In this document: piece after piece, positions 24,509 to 34,109 of the stretch
Layout: the number at the start of each line of letters is the position of its first letter
How positions within the stretch are numbered: the first letter of the stretch is position 1
From: Chitinispirillaceae bacterium
Lineage (GTDB): Bacteria > Fibrobacterota > Chitinivibrionia > Chitinivibrionales > Chitinispirillaceae
DNA length: 53,950 nt
Reading direction: 5' to 3'
NCBI GenBank assembly: GCA_016929415.1
Contig: JAFGIW010000184.1
Coordinates: 1 to 53,950, forward strand
Notes under the pieces: generated by a model
Databases searched by the model: none
Told to the model about the DNA's origin: nothing
What the model saw: the letters and a program-made list of their open reading frames with translations, nothing else
Program-made: the position numbers and the translations under genes

Positions 24509-25117
24509 TCATGTGCCGACAGACACCTGTTTGCGCTTCAGCATCCTGACCAGCGCCGCCCGGTTGGGGATAATGTAGTCGATCACCGATGCAGCAGTAT
24601 AGAGGGCCGTTGCAAGTACCACCCAGAATCCCGTATGCATGCCCGCGACACTCTGAGGTATCCATGAAACATGGTGCACCTTCGCCAGGACGATGAGAAG
24701 AACAATGAATGTGGCAATTGCCTGCATGATGGCCTTTAACTTTCCCGACTGACGTGCGGCAAGTACGATCCCGCTTGATGCACAGACGATCCGCATAAGT
24801 TGCATGAATGCGTCACGGTAGAAAAAGACAAGGTAAAGCCAGAGGGGAATGATCCCGGCGACCATGAAAGAAATGAACACCGTCTGCCGCGATACGCTGT
24901 CGGCCACTGGGTCGCACACTTTTCCGAAATCGGTCACCTCGCCGCGGGAGCGTGCGATCATGCCGTCAAACATGTCGGAAAGTTCGATCATAATTGCACA
25001 CCCGATTGCCGCCCAGATCAATAACGGAGAACCCCGACGGTATCCGAGGATGAATAGAAGTGCAAAGAAAGGTGCAATAACAACCCGGGACAGGGTAAAA
25101 ATGAGGGCGATATTCAT
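24509..25117 (-). CDS. CDP-alcohol phosphatidyltransferase
   Basis: This is an integral membrane enzyme of phospholipid synthesis, PgsA-like, about 202 residues. The family signature D-x2-D-G-x2-A-R-x8-G-x3-D-x3-D is complete in SDMFDGMIARSRGEVTDFGKVCDPVADS. Several hydrophobic helices are present. The start at 25117 (MNIALIFTLSRVV) has GGGAG 6 nt upstream; earlier ATGs would add a soluble extension. Whether the acceptor is glycerol-3-phosphate or another alcohol is not decidable. Confidence 0.9.
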   Translation of the reverse strand: MNIALIFTLSRVVIAPFFALLFILGYRRGSPLLIWAAIGCAIMIELSDMFDGMIARSRGEVTDFGKVCDPVADSVSRQTVFISFMVAGIIPLWLYLVFFYRDAFMQLMRIVCASSGIVLAARQSGKLKAIMQAIATFIVLLIVLAKVHHVSWIPQSVAGMHTGFWVVLATALYTAASVIDYIIPNRAALVRMLKRKQVSVGT

Positions 25118-25144
25118 GAGGACTCCCATTTTACAACAAACATC

Positions 25145-25172
25145 GTAGATACGCACGGCCGTGCGTATCTAC
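25145..25172. repeat. 28-bp perfect palindrome
   Basis: The half-site GTAGATACGCACGG is repeated exactly as its inverse with no spacer, centred on GGCC. It lies between the divergent phosphatidyltransferase and cyclase genes, about 70 bp upstream of the cyclase -35. It resembles dispersed REP-type palindromes with a CACGGCCGTG centre known from other genomes. It could alternatively be an operator. Confidence 0.85.
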
Positions 25173-25242
25173 CATTCAATTGCCTAAAATAGTAAAACGC
25201 CACCCTTCGACAAACACCATTACAATATGACCCCGTCCGCTC

Positions 25243-25271
25243 TTGTCATTTTCAGCCGACCGGAGTATACT
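25243..25271 (+). promoter_or_regulatory. Sigma-70 promoter of the cyclase gene
   Basis: TTGTCA (25243-25248) and TATACT (25266-25271) are separated by 17 bp, five of six consensus bases in each box. Transcription would start about 32 nt before the ATG at 25310. Confidence 0.75.
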
Positions 25272-25309
25272 ATATATTTTCATTCCACCTCCCCTGGGAC
25301 TGCCGTCAG

Positions 25310-28234
25310 ATGGATATTGTTAAAAAATTACTGAAAAGTCTCCTCATCGGCTCGCTGGTGGGGTTGGGCATCGCCCTCTTCACCCGTTTTTTCTTCCAGG
25401 AGCTGATCGACCGGCTCGAAAATGTCACCTATTACATGCGCTACCGGTGGGAATATGCCGATCTGTCAAAGGGAAACGCGGAAAAAATCGAAGATAAGGG
25501 GTACGGTATCCATATCATCGATATCGATGAACGAAGCATGCAGAAAATGGGGCCGTACTGGCACTGGAACCGCTCCGTCCAGGCTGATCTCATCCGGCGA
25601 CTCTCGCGCCGTTTTCCCGCGGCCATCGTATTTGATATCCTCTTTTACAGCGATGAGGACGGAAATCAGCGGAATCGTCTTGACAGTCTGCTGGCTGAAA
25701 GCTGCAGTATTGATCCATCGGTCGTTCTCTCCGACCGTGTCCGCACGGCGATCATCTCCACAATCGATTACGATGCCGAATTCGTCAAAGCCACCCGGGA
25801 AGCGGGGTGCGTGTTTCACGGCATTTGCCTCTCCGACGAGAAAGACTACCGGGACTTCGCCCTCTCCCAGGTGCGTCATAAAATGACGATGGCCTGGCAC
25901 GATTCACTCAATCCGTCTTCCGCCGTTACCTTTACACCGGAACTGTCGGGCAGGATTCTTAATCGTAAAACAATCATCGACGGCATTTTCCCCGCGCTCG
26001 CCCGCGCCGCCCGTGGTATCGGCCATGTCGACATCGTGCCCAGCGAAGACGGCGTTATCCGCGAAATACCTCTTTTTTACCGGTTCGGCGATATGGCGCC
26101 GGTCTATCTTCCGATCAGCGTCAGAACGATCGCATCGCTCTTCGCGACGCCGAACGATGAGATTAAATTCGTCCCGGGACGCTATGTCGACATCGGCACG
26201 CCGTTCAAGGCGTTTAAAGACCGGGATGGAGCGGTGAGTTTCTCCTATCCCAACGTTTCGTCCGCGCAGGTCCACGCCATACTCCGTCTCCGTGACCGCA
26301 TTCTCGCCCTCACGCCCGACAGCCGCCGGGTCGAGGTGACGGCGCGCCTGGTCGCCGCGCGAGACGAGAACGGCCGCATTACCTTCGACATGAACGTCCC
26401 CGGTCCTGTTCCGGCCGAACTGGCCGAAGCTCTTATGGGGGCAGATCTTGACAAGGCATTAACTCTCGGCGTCCGGGAATCGCTTCCCCTGTCACCCGCC
26501 ATCACATTGACACGCGATTCCGAGGTCGACTGGGTCGTCCGCGCGCCCTTCGAAGCGGAGGAATGGTACTTCTCCGCACTCGACCTCGCCACCATCGCGA
26601 TGCTCGATTCCGGCGATCTGGCGTCGGTCAAGCCGGAAAAGCCGCGGCTCATTTTCCACCAGTTCGAGGTCCGCATGATCGAAAACGACCTCGTCTCGTC
26701 GCTTCCCTGCCTGAGAAACGAAAGCCTTCGCGACCTTTGCCGGGCGGGATGGAAGCCGATAGCATCACTTGCCCCCGGCACCCGGATGGACTTCGGACGC
26801 CGCGTCCGGATTCCGCTTACCCCCCACAATTACCACATCATCACCTTTTTCGGCCCGAAAGCACGACCGTTTCCCGTATACAGTTTTTACGACATCGCGG
26901 CCGATCGCGTTCAGGGATTTTTCGAAGGAAAAATCTTCATCGTCGGCTCGACCGCGCCGGCGCTCTTCGATATCAAGGCGGTTCCTCACGACCGCAGCTA
27001 TCCCGCAGTTGAAATCCATGCCTCGCTCATGAACTCGTTTCTCACCGATACATTCGTCCGCAGGCTTGATATATGGCAAGATTTCGCCATCCTGCTGCTC
27101 ATCGGCGTCATCGTCGGTTTTTTTTCCTACCTGTTCAAACCGCTCATCGGCGCCCTGCTTAGCGTTACCGGCATTTTCGCCTGGTTCCTGATCGCGATGA
27201 CCTTTTTCGGCAGCGACCATCTCTGGATCGAAATCGCCCGGCCGATTCTGGTCATCCTGCTGACGTTTACCGCCGTGATGGCGTTCCGGTACATCACCGA
27301 AGAGAAAGACCGCAAATTCCTGCAGAGCACCTTCAAGCAATACCTCTCGCCCGAACTGATCGATATCATGTACAAATCGCGTCAGCAGCCGCTCCTGGGC
27401 GGCGAAGAGGGGATCAGAACCGCTTACTTCACCGACATCCAGGGATTCTCCACCTTCTCGGAAAAACTCGGCTCGCCTACAAGGCTGGTCGAACTCCTCA
27501 ACGAATACCTCGGCCGGATGACCGACATCCTGCTCAAGCATTACGGGACACTCGACAAATACGAAGGCGACGCAATCATTGCCTTTTTCGGCGCCCCGAT
27601 GCCGATGGACGACCACGCCTTTCAGGCATGCCTCACCGCGCTTGATATGCAGGAAACCCTCGGGATACTGCGGAAAAAGTGGATGGCCGAAGGTGACAAA
27701 TGGCCGTCGATCATCCATCAGATGCGCATGCGCATCGGCATCAATACCGGCCTTATCACCACCGGCAACATGGGATCGAACATACGTAAAAGCTACACGA
27801 TGATGGGCGATGCCGTCAATCTCGCCGCACGGCTGGAGAGCGCCGCGAAACAGTATGGCGTGTATACCATGATCAGCCAGTACACCTTCGAACTGGTCCG
27901 TAATGATTTTCTTTTCCGCCAGATCGATAAAATTACCGTTGTCGGAAAGTCCGAACCGGTAATCGTGTACGAGCTGCTCGCCCCGCGAAGCGAAGAGGGA
28001 GGACGCTTCACCGCGCTTCTGGACCTCTACCAGGAGGGATTGAATTATTTTTATGCGCGGGAGTGGGACGCCGCCATAAAAAAAATGGAAGCAGCCCATG
28101 AACGGGAGCCGTGGAGGGAGTACGCACCGCACGGCATGTCGCCATCGCGCAAAATAATGGAATACTGTGAAATGTACCGGTCGAATCCTCCGGACGCCGC
28201 CTGGGACGGTGTGATGCGACTTTCATCGAAATAG
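25310..28234 (+). CDS. CHASE2-domain adenylate/guanylate cyclase
   Basis: This membrane receptor makes a cyclic nucleotide. After an N-terminal helix (IGSLVGLGIALFTRFFF), a periplasmic CHASE2 domain fills about residues 40-590 (GYGIHIIDIDERSMQKMGPYWHWNR, AIVFDILFY, GHVDIVPSEDGVIREIPLFY, VPHDRSYPAVEIHASLMNSFL). Three hydrophobic segments cover about 592-670. The class III catalytic domain starts near 700: metal-binding AYFTDIQGFSTF, KYEGDAIIAFFG, RIGINTGLITTGNMGS and SYTMMGDAVNLAARLES. The Lys of KYEGD favours ATP. The CHASE2 region is longer than usual (it contains an insert around 330-420). A small membrane protein follows 9 nt later. Confidence 0.92.
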   Translation: MDIVKKLLKSLLIGSLVGLGIALFTRFFFQELIDRLENVTYYMRYRWEYADLSKGNAEKIEDKGYGIHIIDIDERSMQKMGPYWHWNRSVQADLIRRLSRRFPAAIVFDILFYSDEDGNQRNRLDSLLAESCSIDPSVVLSDRVRTAIISTIDYDAEFVKATREAGCVFHGICLSDEKDYRDFALSQVRHKMTMAWHDSLNPSSAVTFTPELSGRILNRKTIIDGIFPALARAARGIGHVDIVPSEDGVIREIPLFYRFGDMAPVYLPISVRTIASLFATPNDEIKFVPGRYVDIGTPFKAFKDRDGAVSFSYPNVSSAQVHAILRLRDRILALTPDSRRVEVTARLVAARDENGRITFDMNVPGPVPAELAEALMGADLDKALTLGVRESLPLSPAITLTRDSEVDWVVRAPFEAEEWYFSALDLATIAMLDSGDLASVKPEKPRLIFHQFEVRMIENDLVSSLPCLRNESLRDLCRAGWKPIASLAPGTRMDFGRRVRIPLTPHNYHIITFFGPKARPFPVYSFYDIAADRVQGFFEGKIFIVGSTAPALFDIKAVPHDRSYPAVEIHASLMNSFLTDTFVRRLDIWQDFAILLLIGVIVGFFSYLFKPLIGALLSVTGIFAWFLIAMTFFGSDHLWIEIARPILVILLTFTAVMAFRYITEEKDRKFLQSTFKQYLSPELIDIMYKSRQQPLLGGEEGIRTAYFTDIQGFSTFSEKLGSPTRLVELLNEYLGRMTDILLKHYGTLDKYEGDAIIAFFGAPMPMDDHAFQACLTALDMQETLGILRKKWMAEGDKWPSIIHQMRMRIGINTGLITTGNMGSNIRKSYTMMGDAVNLAARLESAAKQYGVYTMISQYTFELVRNDFLFRQIDKITVVGKSEPVIVYELLAPRSEEGGRFTALLDLYQEGLNYFYAREWDAAIKKMEAAHEREPWREYAPHGMSPSRKIMEYCEMYRSNPPDAAWDGVMRLSSK

Positions 28235-28243
28235 GAGACTGTC

Positions 28244-28456
28244 ATGATCCGTAAAATGCTGTCCTTTCCTTTCTGGTTGCTCTCGGGCATCATCAAGCTG
28301 ACCGTCAAACTGCTGGGTGTCATCTTTTCGGCGGGGTCTGGCGTCATCCGGCTTGTCATCAACCGGCTGTTCGGGGGCGTCTTCGGCGCGTTGATCGGCT
28401 TTTTTCTCGGTAAAGGCCATATCGGCGTCAGGCTGTTTAAAAGAAAAAAACGGTGA
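28244..28456 (+). CDS. Small membrane protein of unknown function
   Basis: This is a 70-residue, very hydrophobic and basic protein (FWLLSGIIKLTVKLLGVIFSAGSGVIRLVINRLFGGVFGALIGFFLGKGHIG) with two likely membrane segments and a KRKKR tail. GGAG lies 5 nt before the ATG. It begins 9 nt after the cyclase stop and is likely co-transcribed with it, so it may be an accessory of that receptor; this is inference. Confidence 0.75.
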   Translation: MIRKMLSFPFWLLSGIIKLTVKLLGVIFSAGSGVIRLVINRLFGGVFGALIGFFLGKGHIGVRLFKRKKR

Positions 28457-28536
28457 GTTAAGCCCTCTTTTTTGACCGCAACGGTATACCGTCTCCCTGC
28501 CCGAAGAAGATCCGGCGCCGCACCAGCATCAATGGG

Positions 28537-30483
28537 TCACGGCTGGTAACGGAAGGCGACCGCGCCAAGGGGGGGTATCGTCATGCGGACCGAATGCTCA
28601 CGACCATGCCATGTTTTGGCCTGTGAGGCAATTCCGCCCGCATTTCCCACGCCGCCCCCTCCATATTCACAAGCGTCGCTGTTGCAGATCTCTTCCCAGT
28701 ATCCCTGCAGGGGCACTCCCACACGGTAGGCGATCCGCGGCACCGGCGTGAAGTTGCACCCTACCAGTACCATCTCGTTGGCCGCTTTCCCTTTGCGTAA
28801 AAACGTGAGAATGCTGTTTTCCCAGTCATTGCAGTCGATCCATTCAAACCCGGCCGGATCGAAGTCAAGTTCATTAAGCGCCGGGATTGCCTTGTACATC
28901 CGGTTCAGATCGGTAACAAGCAGTTGAATGCCGCTGTGGCGATCCCACTGGGTAAGGTGCCAGTCAAGGCTGCGCTCGTGCGCCCACTCAGACCACTGGC
29001 CGAACTCCCCGCCCATGAAAAAGAGCTTCTTTCCGGGATGAAAAAATTGATAGGAGATAAGCAGCCGCAGATTGGCCAGACGCTGCCAGTCGTCACCGGG
29101 CATTTTATTAGCCAGTGAACCCTTGCCGTGCACCACCTCGTCGTGTGAAAGCGGCAGGACATAGTTCTCGGAAAAGGCATAGAGCATGCTGAAGGTGAGT
29201 TCATGGTGGTGGTATTTACGGTACACCGGGTCTTTTCCCATATAGGTCAGCGTATCGTGCATCCATCCCATGTTCCACTTCATCCCGAACCCCAGGCCTC
29301 CCACATAGGTCGGCCGCGACACCATGGGCCAGGCGGTCGACTCTTCGGCGATCGTCTGGACATCGGGGAATTCCCTGTAGACCTCCTCGTTGAACCGCTT
29401 GAGAAACGCAATCGCTTCGAGGTTCTCCCGGCCGCCGAAACAGTTGGGGATCCATTCCCCCTCCGATCGTGAGTAGTCGAGATACAGCATGGAGGCAACC
29501 GCATCGACACGAATACCGTCGGCGTGATATTTATCGAACCAGAACAGTGCGCTGCTGAGGAGAAACGCCTGCACTTCATGCCGGCCGTAATTGAAAATGA
29601 AGCTCTTCCAGTCGGGATGGAATCCTTTTTTCCGGTCGGCGTGTTCGTAGATGCAGGTGCCGTCGAAATAGGCGAGGCCGTGTTCATCACCGGGGAAATG
29701 GGAGGGAACCCAGTCGAGGATGACGCCGATCCCGTTCTGATGGAGACAATCGACGAGATACATGAAATCCTGCGGAGAGCCGTACCGGCTGGTGGGTGCG
29801 AAATACCCGGTGGTCTGATAACCCCACGAACCGTAGAAGGGGTGCTCCATGACCGGCAGAAATTCGACATGGGTAAAGCCCATTTCCTTTACATACCGGG
29901 CAAGTTCCGGGGCCAATTCGCGGTAGGTCAGAAATTCACTCCCGTCGTTGCCTTTACGCTGCCACGACCCGGGATGCACTTCGTAAATGGAGATCGGCGC
30001 GGTCAGTCCGTTGCGCTCGCCCCGCGTCTTCATCCATTCCGTATCCCCCCACCCGTAATCGAGCTCCCAAACGATGGGGGAAGTCTTCGGGGCCACCTCC
30101 CAGTAATACGCAAACGGATCGCCGCGGTCGGCGACGTATTCGTTGACATTCGATTTAAGATGGAATTTGTAATACATCCCATGCCCCACGCCGGCGATGA
30201 AACCCTCCCAGATACCGGAATTGTCCCCCCGGGCGATGAGCGGGTTATTCGTGCTGTCCCATCCATTGAAATCGCCGACCACCGAAACGCTTTTCGCATT
30301 GGGCGCCCATACGGCAAAAAGGGTTCCGTCGATTCCATCAACCGTCATCGGATGTGCGCCCAGCTTGTCGTACAGATGAAAATGGTTTCCTTCACGGAAA
30401 AGATAGATATCGTAATCGGTCAACAGGGATACGCCGGTGGAGACGCTCGTGCTTTTTTTTCCTGCCGTAACCATTGCTCTCAT
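28537..30483 (-). CDS. glgB: 1,4-alpha-glucan branching enzyme
   Basis: This is a GH13 enzyme that makes alpha-1,6 branches in glycogen, 648 residues. The N-terminal beta-sandwich ([39 protein letters not shown]) and catalytic barrel are present: [25 protein letters not shown] (nucleophile D), [10 protein letters not shown] (acid E) and [15 protein letters not shown]. The start at 30483 has GGGAG 6 nt upstream; the longer frame to 30591 has no homology. No other glycogen genes are nearby. A TATAAT box on the minus strand at 30630-30635 may be its promoter, though its -35 is weak. Confidence 0.95.
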   Translation of the reverse strand: MRAMVTAGKKSTSVSTGVSLLTDYDIYLFREGNHFHLYDKLGAHPMTVDGIDGTLFAVWAPNAKSVSVVGDFNGWDSTNNPLIARGDNSGIWEGFIAGVGHGMYYKFHLKSNVNEYVADRGDPFAYYWEVAPKTSPIVWELDYGWGDTEWMKTRGERNGLTAPISIYEVHPGSWQRKGNDGSEFLTYRELAPELARYVKEMGFTHVEFLPVMEHPFYGSWGYQTTGYFAPTSRYGSPQDFMYLVDCLHQNGIGVILDWVPSHFPGDEHGLAYFDGTCIYEHADRKKGFHPDWKSFIFNYGRHEVQAFLLSSALFWFDKYHADGIRVDAVASMLYLDYSRSEGEWIPNCFGGRENLEAIAFLKRFNEEVYREFPDVQTIAEESTAWPMVSRPTYVGGLGFGMKWNMGWMHDTLTYMGKDPVYRKYHHHELTFSMLYAFSENYVLPLSHDEVVHGKGSLANKMPGDDWQRLANLRLLISYQFFHPGKKLFFMGGEFGQWSEWAHERSLDWHLTQWDRHSGIQLLVTDLNRMYKAIPALNELDFDPAGFEWIDCNDWENSILTFLRKGKAANEMVLVGCNFTPVPRIAYRVGVPLQGYWEEICNSDACEYGGGGVGNAGGIASQAKTWHGREHSVRMTIPPLGAVAFRYQP

Positions 30484-30789
30484 GAACACTCCCTCTGGAA
30501 TCGATCGTGGTGCTTCATCTAACCCGGCGGCCTTCGAGGCTGAACAACATTCCCGACCTTTATATCGGCTGCCATTGTCTGAGGTCCGCACCCGTTCGGG
30601 ATGCAGCAGATCAGGCGTCTGAATATGGAATTATATCAAATATAGTTTCAGTAATGCACTATATTTATTATTGATACGATAAATCGTCCATAGGAGACAT
30701 GAACATTTCACCCGCGACCTGTTGTATTCAACAGTACGGGGGGTATGAGAACGTACACAGGAGCAACCATTCCGGACAGGAGCCATTCT
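30484..30789. other. Divergent intergenic region
   Basis: These 306 bp hold no gene that I can support. An AT-rich core (30625-30700) contains TATAAT on the minus strand and an ACGAT-AA-ATCGT inverted repeat near 30678; these probably carry promoters for glgB and for the gene at 30790. AGGAG at about 30778 is the ribosome site of the latter. Confidence 0.45.
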
Positions 30790-31581
30790 ATGAAAAAAAG
30801 CATCCTCATCCCGATCGTTATTGTCATTGCTGTTGCTGCCGGATTCTACTTCTTTTTCACGCACCGTCAAACCCCGGTTATGCGGGCTGCAAGGCAGTGT
30901 GAACTGTCGGGAGATCTTCAGCAGGCGTTTTCACTCTATGCAGAGGTAGTATTCGACGGCATGCCGTCAATTGAAATCCCCGATATCAACCGGTCGAAAT
31001 TTCTTGCTCCCGCTATTCTGAAAAAGGAGGTCGGAAAATACATCAGCTGGGTGTCTACCCCCTCACGACGGATTAAACCCGACATCGCTGCGGCACTTGA
31101 GGGTATGGCACGATGCGAAAGCCAGGGGCGGCAGGACAATACCATTTCGGAACCGGTGGTACGGCCCCTCACCAGCGATCAATATTTTGATGAATGGAAT
31201 AAAACCTTCTTTGCCCTGAATGTCGCGATCGATCCGTCGCATGCGGCACTGGCGTCGGGGAATTATGTACGTAAACTGTCGCTTCTCGTTATCAACAGCA
31301 CGAAGAATTATACGTATGAGGTAAATTGCATCAATACGACGACCCATCGGGGAAGCAAATGCATACTGCTGGCGGAAAATTCGGTACGGCTCTATGTGCT
31401 ACCCGGTGAACATCTGCTGCTCTGCCGCAGCACCGTTACCTTCCCTTCGGAAGCGATCTGGCGATCGCACTATACGCCCATCCGCATCACCATTCCTCCG
31501 GAACCGTCGTTGATCACCACCGAACTGAGAACCAGCGTACACCGCAAAGTGAAACAGGAAGCTGCAGCCCTCAATGAATAA
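30790..31581 (+). CDS. Membrane-anchored or exported protein of unknown function
   Basis: This 263-residue protein begins MKKSILIPIVIVIAVAAGFYFFF, a single N-terminal membrane anchor. The next ~70 residues (MRAARQCELSGDLQQAFSLYAEVVFDG) look like a TPR-type helical start, and the C-terminal part is beta-rich (KNYTYEVNCINTTTHRGSKCILLAENSVRLYVLPGEHLLLC). AGGAG lies 7 nt before the ATG. No family was recognised. Confidence 0.7.
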   Translation: MKKSILIPIVIVIAVAAGFYFFFTHRQTPVMRAARQCELSGDLQQAFSLYAEVVFDGMPSIEIPDINRSKFLAPAILKKEVGKYISWVSTPSRRIKPDIAAALEGMARCESQGRQDNTISEPVVRPLTSDQYFDEWNKTFFALNVAIDPSHAALASGNYVRKLSLLVINSTKNYTYEVNCINTTTHRGSKCILLAENSVRLYVLPGEHLLLCRSTVTFPSEAIWRSHYTPIRITIPPEPSLITTELRTSVHRKVKQEAAALNE

Positions 31582-31607
31582 CGGGCTGCATGGTGAGTAT
31601 AAAAAAA

Positions 31608-32270
31608 TCACTTCGATTTAGCAGAATCTGCGGCGGAGGCGCCGGTCGCCGCTTTTTTCGACGTATCCGCCGCGGTCCCGGTGCCGGCATCCACTTGAAC
31701 AATCACGCAATCCAGTATCTTGTCCACCTGTACTTTCGAAAGTGATAACTTTGCCAGCGCAGTCCATCCTTTTGTATAGGAAACCACCGCTCCTTCCTCA
31801 CCAACCTCGTCTTTAATACAGGCGATAAGGTATTTCCGGGTCATTTTTGACTTTTTGGCATATTTGAAAAGCCGGGCGGCAGCCTTGTCGAACGCCTGTT
31901 TACGCGCCAGTTGAACCGCCCGGTCGAGGACTTTATGGGTGGCTGACGACGATACTTGGATGTCGGGAAGTTCATCGAATTTCGCTTTCTGCAACGGCGG
32001 ACGTTTCTTCACAAACAGCCAGGTCATATCATTTTTCAGACAAATGATCCTGCCGTCGGTAAGATCCATATAAATATCATCGAAGTCATCCCGGATAAAC
32101 GAGAACTTGACGAAATCCCAAGAGCTGTCGGGATGGAGAACCACTTCCTCTCCATCCTCCAGTGTCAGAAACATATCAGGTTTCGGGGGAGCTTTTGCCG
32201 CCAGACAGGTAAACATCATCGCAGAAAGCATTATGAACAAACTCGATCGAGCAACATTTAACCGCTTCAT
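31608..32270 (-). CDS. Exported protein of unknown function
   Basis: This 220-residue protein has a signal peptide (MKRLNVARSSLFIMLSAMMFTCLAA). Two short repeats, FLTLEDGEEVVLHPDSSWDFVKF and MDLTDGRIICLKNDMTWLFVKK, share a D-G-x2-[VI]-x-L-x2-D-x-[ST]-W pattern, a beta-hairpin unit seen in small periplasmic proteins. A Lys-rich helical part and an Ala/Ser tail follow. AAGGAG lies 7 nt before the chosen ATG. Function is unknown. Confidence 0.7.
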   Translation of the reverse strand: MKRLNVARSSLFIMLSAMMFTCLAAKAPPKPDMFLTLEDGEEVVLHPDSSWDFVKFSFIRDDFDDIYMDLTDGRIICLKNDMTWLFVKKRPPLQKAKFDELPDIQVSSSATHKVLDRAVQLARKQAFDKAAARLFKYAKKSKMTRKYLIACIKDEVGEEGAVVSYTKGWTALAKLSLSKVQVDKILDCVIVQVDAGTGTAADTSKKAATGASAADSAKSK

Positions 32271-32453
32271 TTCCAAACTCCTTCCTGGATATCTAAAAGG
32301 TAAGACGAAGATTCGATCCGATCCCGCTCATAAATATAAGCAAATGCCGGATAAGGTGTATAATGACTTTTTGAGGGGGGGGAATAGAATTCTGACTCCT
32401 GGCCTCTGCCCACCTTCATCCCCCCTTGAATTCCCCCCGGAATTTCATGTATT

Positions 32454-33407
32454 ATGAGAAGTATGAAAAATGTTCCCAAGGTCTCAGTCATTATTGCATC
32501 GCACCGGCCGGATATGGTTGGGGCGTTGCTCAATTCTCTCCCGGCACAGAAAAACGCCCGGCCCGGCTTCGAAGTGATTATCGTTACCGATTATCCCAAC
32601 GGCTCACTGCAGCAGAAACACCCGGGCTGCCTCTGGCTTTTCCTTGCCGACACCGGCATCAGCAAAAAACGTAACGCGGGAGTCACTATCGCCCGGGGAA
32701 CCTATCTCGCGTTTATTGATGATGACTGCATCGCCGCTTCCGACTGGATTGAACAGGGTGCCGCTTACCTCGACAGCCATCCCGAAACAACAGCGGTCGA
32801 AGGGGCAACCTCCATTGCTTCGGACCTTGCCTTTTCGTCGGCCGCCACCCGCGAGTACCGGCGGCTCGAAAAACCTGGTTTCCGCACGAACAACCTCTTC
32901 TTCCGCACAACCCGGTTCAGAGCAATCGGCGGATTCGACGAACGGTTTACCGTGCAGCGGGAAGACATCGATCTCGCTTTCACCGCCTTTGAGCAGGGCT
33001 ACCGCATCGATTACTGCCGCGATCTGCGGGTCACCCACCGGTTCCGCCCCGGAGAAAAATGGGACCTCCTGAAAAACTGCTGGAACCGCAGGTTCGATCC
33101 GCTGCTCTGCAAAAAACATCCCGGGCGATACCTGAAAACGATCGGTTCGCCGCTGCCGCCGTCGCAGGCGGCAATACTGCTGGCGCATGTTCTTCTGCTG
33201 TTTGCCTTAGGAAAAAAACGGGCGGCGGCAGTAGTTGCCGGTGCCGACGCACTGTTGGTCTCGCTGCTTGGACTACGACGAAGCGGTCTTCGTCCATTCT
33301 CCGTTGAAAGGTGGGCCCGGGAATCATTGCAGCTCCTCGTTGCGCCGCTGGTCGTGATCGCGGCGCTGGCGTACGGGTGGGTGGTGATCGGGCGGAAGGA
33401 AAGATAA
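32454..33407 (+). CDS. Glycosyltransferase family 2
   Basis: This GT-A enzyme has 317 residues. VSVIIASHRPDMVGALLNSL opens the nucleotide-binding fold, AFIDDDC is the metal-binding DxD, and GGFDERFTVQREDIDLAFTAFEQGYRI is the acceptor/ED motif. A C-terminal hydrophobic region (AAILLAHVLLLFALGKK, LLVAPLVVIAALAYGWVVIG) suggests membrane attachment. An ATG at 32463 is an alternative start. The sugar and acceptor are unknown; a surface glycan is likely. Confidence 0.88.
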   Translation: MRSMKNVPKVSVIIASHRPDMVGALLNSLPAQKNARPGFEVIIVTDYPNGSLQQKHPGCLWLFLADTGISKKRNAGVTIARGTYLAFIDDDCIAASDWIEQGAAYLDSHPETTAVEGATSIASDLAFSSAATREYRRLEKPGFRTNNLFFRTTRFRAIGGFDERFTVQREDIDLAFTAFEQGYRIDYCRDLRVTHRFRPGEKWDLLKNCWNRRFDPLLCKKHPGRYLKTIGSPLPPSQAAILLAHVLLLFALGKKRAAAVVAGADALLVSLLGLRRSGLRPFSVERWARESLQLLVAPLVVIAALAYGWVVIGRKER

Positions 33408-33447
33408 CGTTGGTAAAATGCTTCCCAACCTTTAAGCAATCCGATTT

Positions 33448-34077
33448 TCAACAAACTTCGTGAGTAATCATCGCCTTCGGCAGCAGCATGGCTTTAAGCC
33501 GCCACAGCACGCTGCCGATATCATCCGCCGCATACAGTGCCTCGATGACGGTGATGGCGTTGAAGTTGGAAAAAAACCCCAGATGGTTGACATCTCCGAT
33601 TCTGAACTCAAGCCATGCTTTTTTGGCGATGGTCCTTTTAGTCGCCAGCTCGATGGCGACAGGCGAAATGTCGATGCCGAGCGCAATTACGTTTGCCGAG
33701 TCGGAAAAACACTCGGTGAGACAGCCGTTTCCGCAGCCGATGTCAAGCAGCCGTTCGTCCGTCTTTAATCCAAGGAGACCATCGATTTGTGCAAGCGCTT
33801 CTTTGTCGAAACAATTAAGCGTAAGGAGGTTGTGGCCGTGTATTCTTCCCCAGTAACGGCGAAACGCCGTGCACTCATCTATGTTCCTGTACAAATAGTC
33901 GTAGCTTTCCTTTGCGTCGACCGCGTCGATATCGAGTCCGTATTTCCGCATAAAAAGCCAGGAAAGACGATTGGCGATAAAGATGTTCGGTTCAATAACC
34001 CCATCCAAAACGTCACGGATCGATTGACCGTATTCCTTCAGGTCGTTTGAAACAGCGAACAGACTTTCTCCTGTCAA
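33448..34077 (-). CDS. SAM-dependent methyltransferase, apparently C-terminally short
   Basis: This is a class I methyltransferase fold of 209 residues. Motif I is RLLDIGCGNGCLTE, followed by VIALGIDISPVAIELA and ITVIEALYAADDIGSVLWRLKAMLLP. The protein ends soon after the fourth strand (KAMITHEVC), so the last beta strands of the fold seem to be missing. It lies 32 nt downstream of the activase gene and probably shares its operon. Target unknown. Confidence 0.75.
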   Translation of the reverse strand: MTGESLFAVSNDLKEYGQSIRDVLDGVIEPNIFIANRLSWLFMRKYGLDIDAVDAKESYDYLYRNIDECTAFRRYWGRIHGHNLLTLNCFDKEALAQIDGLLGLKTDERLLDIGCGNGCLTECFSDSANVIALGIDISPVAIELATKRTIAKKAWLEFRIGDVNHLGFFSNFNAITVIEALYAADDIGSVLWRLKAMLLPKAMITHEVC

Positions 34078-34109
34078 TAAAGCGAAGTCCGCGAATGCTG
34101 TTTTAAGGT

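Noticed and set aside
26765..28132. 455-residue minus-strand ORF inside the cyclase
   Set aside because: Antisense shadow of a well-supported catalytic domain.
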